DNA of 7,078 bases from an uncultured Collinsella sp. (GTDB lineage Bacteria > Actinomycetota > Coriobacteriia > Coriobacteriales > Coriobacteriaceae). The notes under the pieces are model-generated. The model was not told the origin of the DNA. It was given only the letters and a program-made list of their open reading frames with translations, and made no database searches. Both the position numbers and the translations under genes were made by a program. Shown here one piece after another: positions 5,841 to 7,078 of this stretch (position 1 is the stretch's first letter; each line of letters begins with the position of its first letter). The stretch is taken from positions 1-7,078 of the forward strand of contig CALLFD010000460.1 in assembly GCA_937997605.1 (NCBI GenBank), written 5' to 3'.

Positions 5841-7078
5841 ATGGCATTCGTTTCGCTCGCCATCATCGCACTCGTGGCCTTTGCGAGTCCTTTTATCGCC
5901 TCGGCGATTCCCGGAAAACCCGTTCCCGAGACGGTCTTTTTGCTCGTGCTCGGCGCGGTGCTGGGACCCCATATGCTCGGCGTCATCCATGTAGATGCCG
6001 AGGTCTCGCTTGTGTCCGAGCTGGGCCTGGCCTTCTTGTTCCTGCTTGCCGGCTTTGAGATCGACCCCAAGAGCATCACGGGCGTCGAGGGGCGCTACGG
6101 CTTGGCGACGTGGGTCGTCACGTTTGGTATCGCCTGGCTTGCCGTACGCTTTACCCCGTGGTTCTCGGTCAGTCATTTCGACGGTATCGCCGTGACGCTT
6201 GCCCTCACTTCGACGGCGCTCGGTACGCTCGTGCCCATCATGCGTGAGCGCTCGCTCACCGGCACGCGCGTGGGCGACTCGATTCTCGCGTATGGCACCT
6301 GGGGTGAGCTCGGTCCCGTGCTCGCCATGTCGGTGCTGCTGTCTGCCCGCACTGGCATCCAAACGCTCGTAATCCTTGGCCTGTTTGCGCTGGCTTGCGT
6401 GTTGCTGGCCGTGGTCCCAAGCCGCTCCAAGCGCGTCGGCAGCCGCTTCTTTGCGTTTGTCGAGGAGCGCGCCGACACCACGTCGCAGACCTTCGTGCGC
6501 CTGACGGTGCTCATCCTGGTCACGCTCGTGGCGTTCTCGGCCATCTTTGACCTCGACATCGTGTTGGGTTCTTTTGCCGCCGGCTTTGTCCTGCGCTATA
6601 TCATCCCCGAGGGCAACCATACGCTCGAGACCAAGCTCGACGGCCTGGCCTACGGCTTTTTGATTCCGGTGTTCTTTACCGTATCGGGCGCAAAGATCGA
6701 CCTGACGGCCGTGGCGTCGCGCCCGGGCTTGCTCGCGGGTTTTATCGTGGCGTTGCTGATTATTCGTGCCGTGCCCATTCTCATCTCTATGGGCATTTGT
6801 CCTGTGACGCGCGATGTGTCGGCGTATGGCCGCATTACCGTGGCCCTGTACTGCACCACAGCTCTGCCGATTATCGTTGCCGTGACGAGCGTGGCCGTCA
6901 ACGCGGGCGCGCTGTCGCAAGATATTGCGTCGGTCATGGTTGCCGCCGGCGCCATCACGGTGTTCTTGATGCCGCTGCTCGCGCAGCTCTTCTACCGCGT
7001 GGTCGATGCCGCACCGGTCGCCGCCGTGGCAGAGGTTGCCGAGCATCCATCCGATGCGCTCGACATCCTGCGCGCCCA
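5841..7078 (+). CDS. Cation:proton antiporter, CPA2/Kef-type membrane domain, 3' end missing
   Basis: I translated this frame directly: 412 codons without a stop up to the window edge. The product is a multi-helix inner-membrane protein of the monovalent cation:proton antiporter-2 type, which exchanges Na+ or K+ for H+ in pH or ion balance. Family marks are PETVFLLVLGAVLGP (about 28-42), the ELGLAFLFLLAGFEID segment (about 60-75), TSTALGTLVPIMRE in the fourth-helix region and FAAGFVLR (about 248-255). PVFFTVSGAKID (near 280) is the usual late motif. The ion-site helix reads YGTWGELGP with E156, where many relatives have Asp-Asp or Gln-Asp. After the last helix an Ala/Val/Glu-rich tail begins, and no TrkA-N domain is seen before the cut. 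The ATG at 5841 has GAAAGG six bases upstream. It is divergent from purL, with no evident functional link. The ion specificity is not readable. Confidence 0.9.
   Translation, partial: MAFVSLAIIALVAFASPFIASAIPGKPVPETVFLLVLGAVLGPHMLGVIHVDAEVSLVSELGLAFLFLLAGFEIDPKSITGVEGRYGLATWVVTFGIAWLAVRFTPWFSVSHFDGIAVTLALTSTALGTLVPIMRERSLTGTRVGDSILAYGTWGELGPVLAMSVLLSARTGIQTLVILGLFALACVLLAVVPSRSKRVGSRFFAFVEERADTTSQTFVRLTVLILVTLVAFSAIFDLDIVLGSFAAGFVLRYIIPEGNHTLETKLDGLAYGFLIPVFFTVSGAKIDLTAVASRPGLLAGFIVALLIIRAVPILISMGICPVTRDVSAYGRITVALYCTTALPIIVAVTSVAVNAGALSQDIASVMVAAGAITVFLMPLLAQLFYRVVDAAPVAAVAEVAEHPSDALDILRA

Noticed and set aside
5475..7046. A 523-codon minus-strand open frame across the antiporter gene and the start of purL
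   Set aside because: It is antisense to a clearly recognisable membrane protein and runs on into purL in another frame. Its predicted product is rich in Arg, His, Gln and Asp, low-complexity and without any family motif.

Overview
The window is GC-rich chromosomal DNA with a strong preference for G or C at third codon positions. It carries a single-chain phosphoribosylformylglycinamidine synthase (purL) of the long type. The GC content, that purL, and a membrane-anchored GGDEF protein whose linker resembles ones I know from this group suggest a Coriobacteriia host, most likely Collinsella or a relative. This is recognition from memory, not a database result. Nothing points to a plasmid, phage or recently acquired island: there are no transposase, integrase, tRNA, CRISPR or long-repeat signals.

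Layout, left to right: (1) 1-686, plus strand, the 3' part of a membrane diguanylate cyclase gene cut by the window edge, followed at once by a strong symmetric terminator. (2) 727-859, a convergent intergenic stretch with a GC-rich hairpin of unknown role. (3) 875-1810, minus strand, a ten-helix EamA/DMT-family transporter with a weak terminator candidate over its stop codon. (4) 1811-1909, a short gap holding the strong rho-independent terminator of purL, which lies directly in front of the transporter's ribosome-binding site. (5) 1910-5656, minus strand, the complete purL. (6) 5657-5840, a divergent intergenic region with the start signals for purL and the next gene. (7) 5841 to the right edge, plus strand, a CPA2-type cation:proton antiporter that is open at the window end.

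The genes do not form a pathway. purL is a stand-alone housekeeping gene for the fourth step of de novo purine synthesis. The cyclase makes c-di-GMP. The two transporters have unknown substrates or ions. purL and the antiporter share a divergent promoter region. The DMT gene lies downstream of purL, separated from it by the purL terminator, so its expression depends on read-through or on a promoter lying before that hairpin.

I found no convincing new biological system. The most unusual points are the terminator placed immediately before the DMT start, the Gly-Glu pair in the antiporter where Asp-containing motifs are usual, and a roughly 4-kb antisense open frame over purL that codon usage explains.
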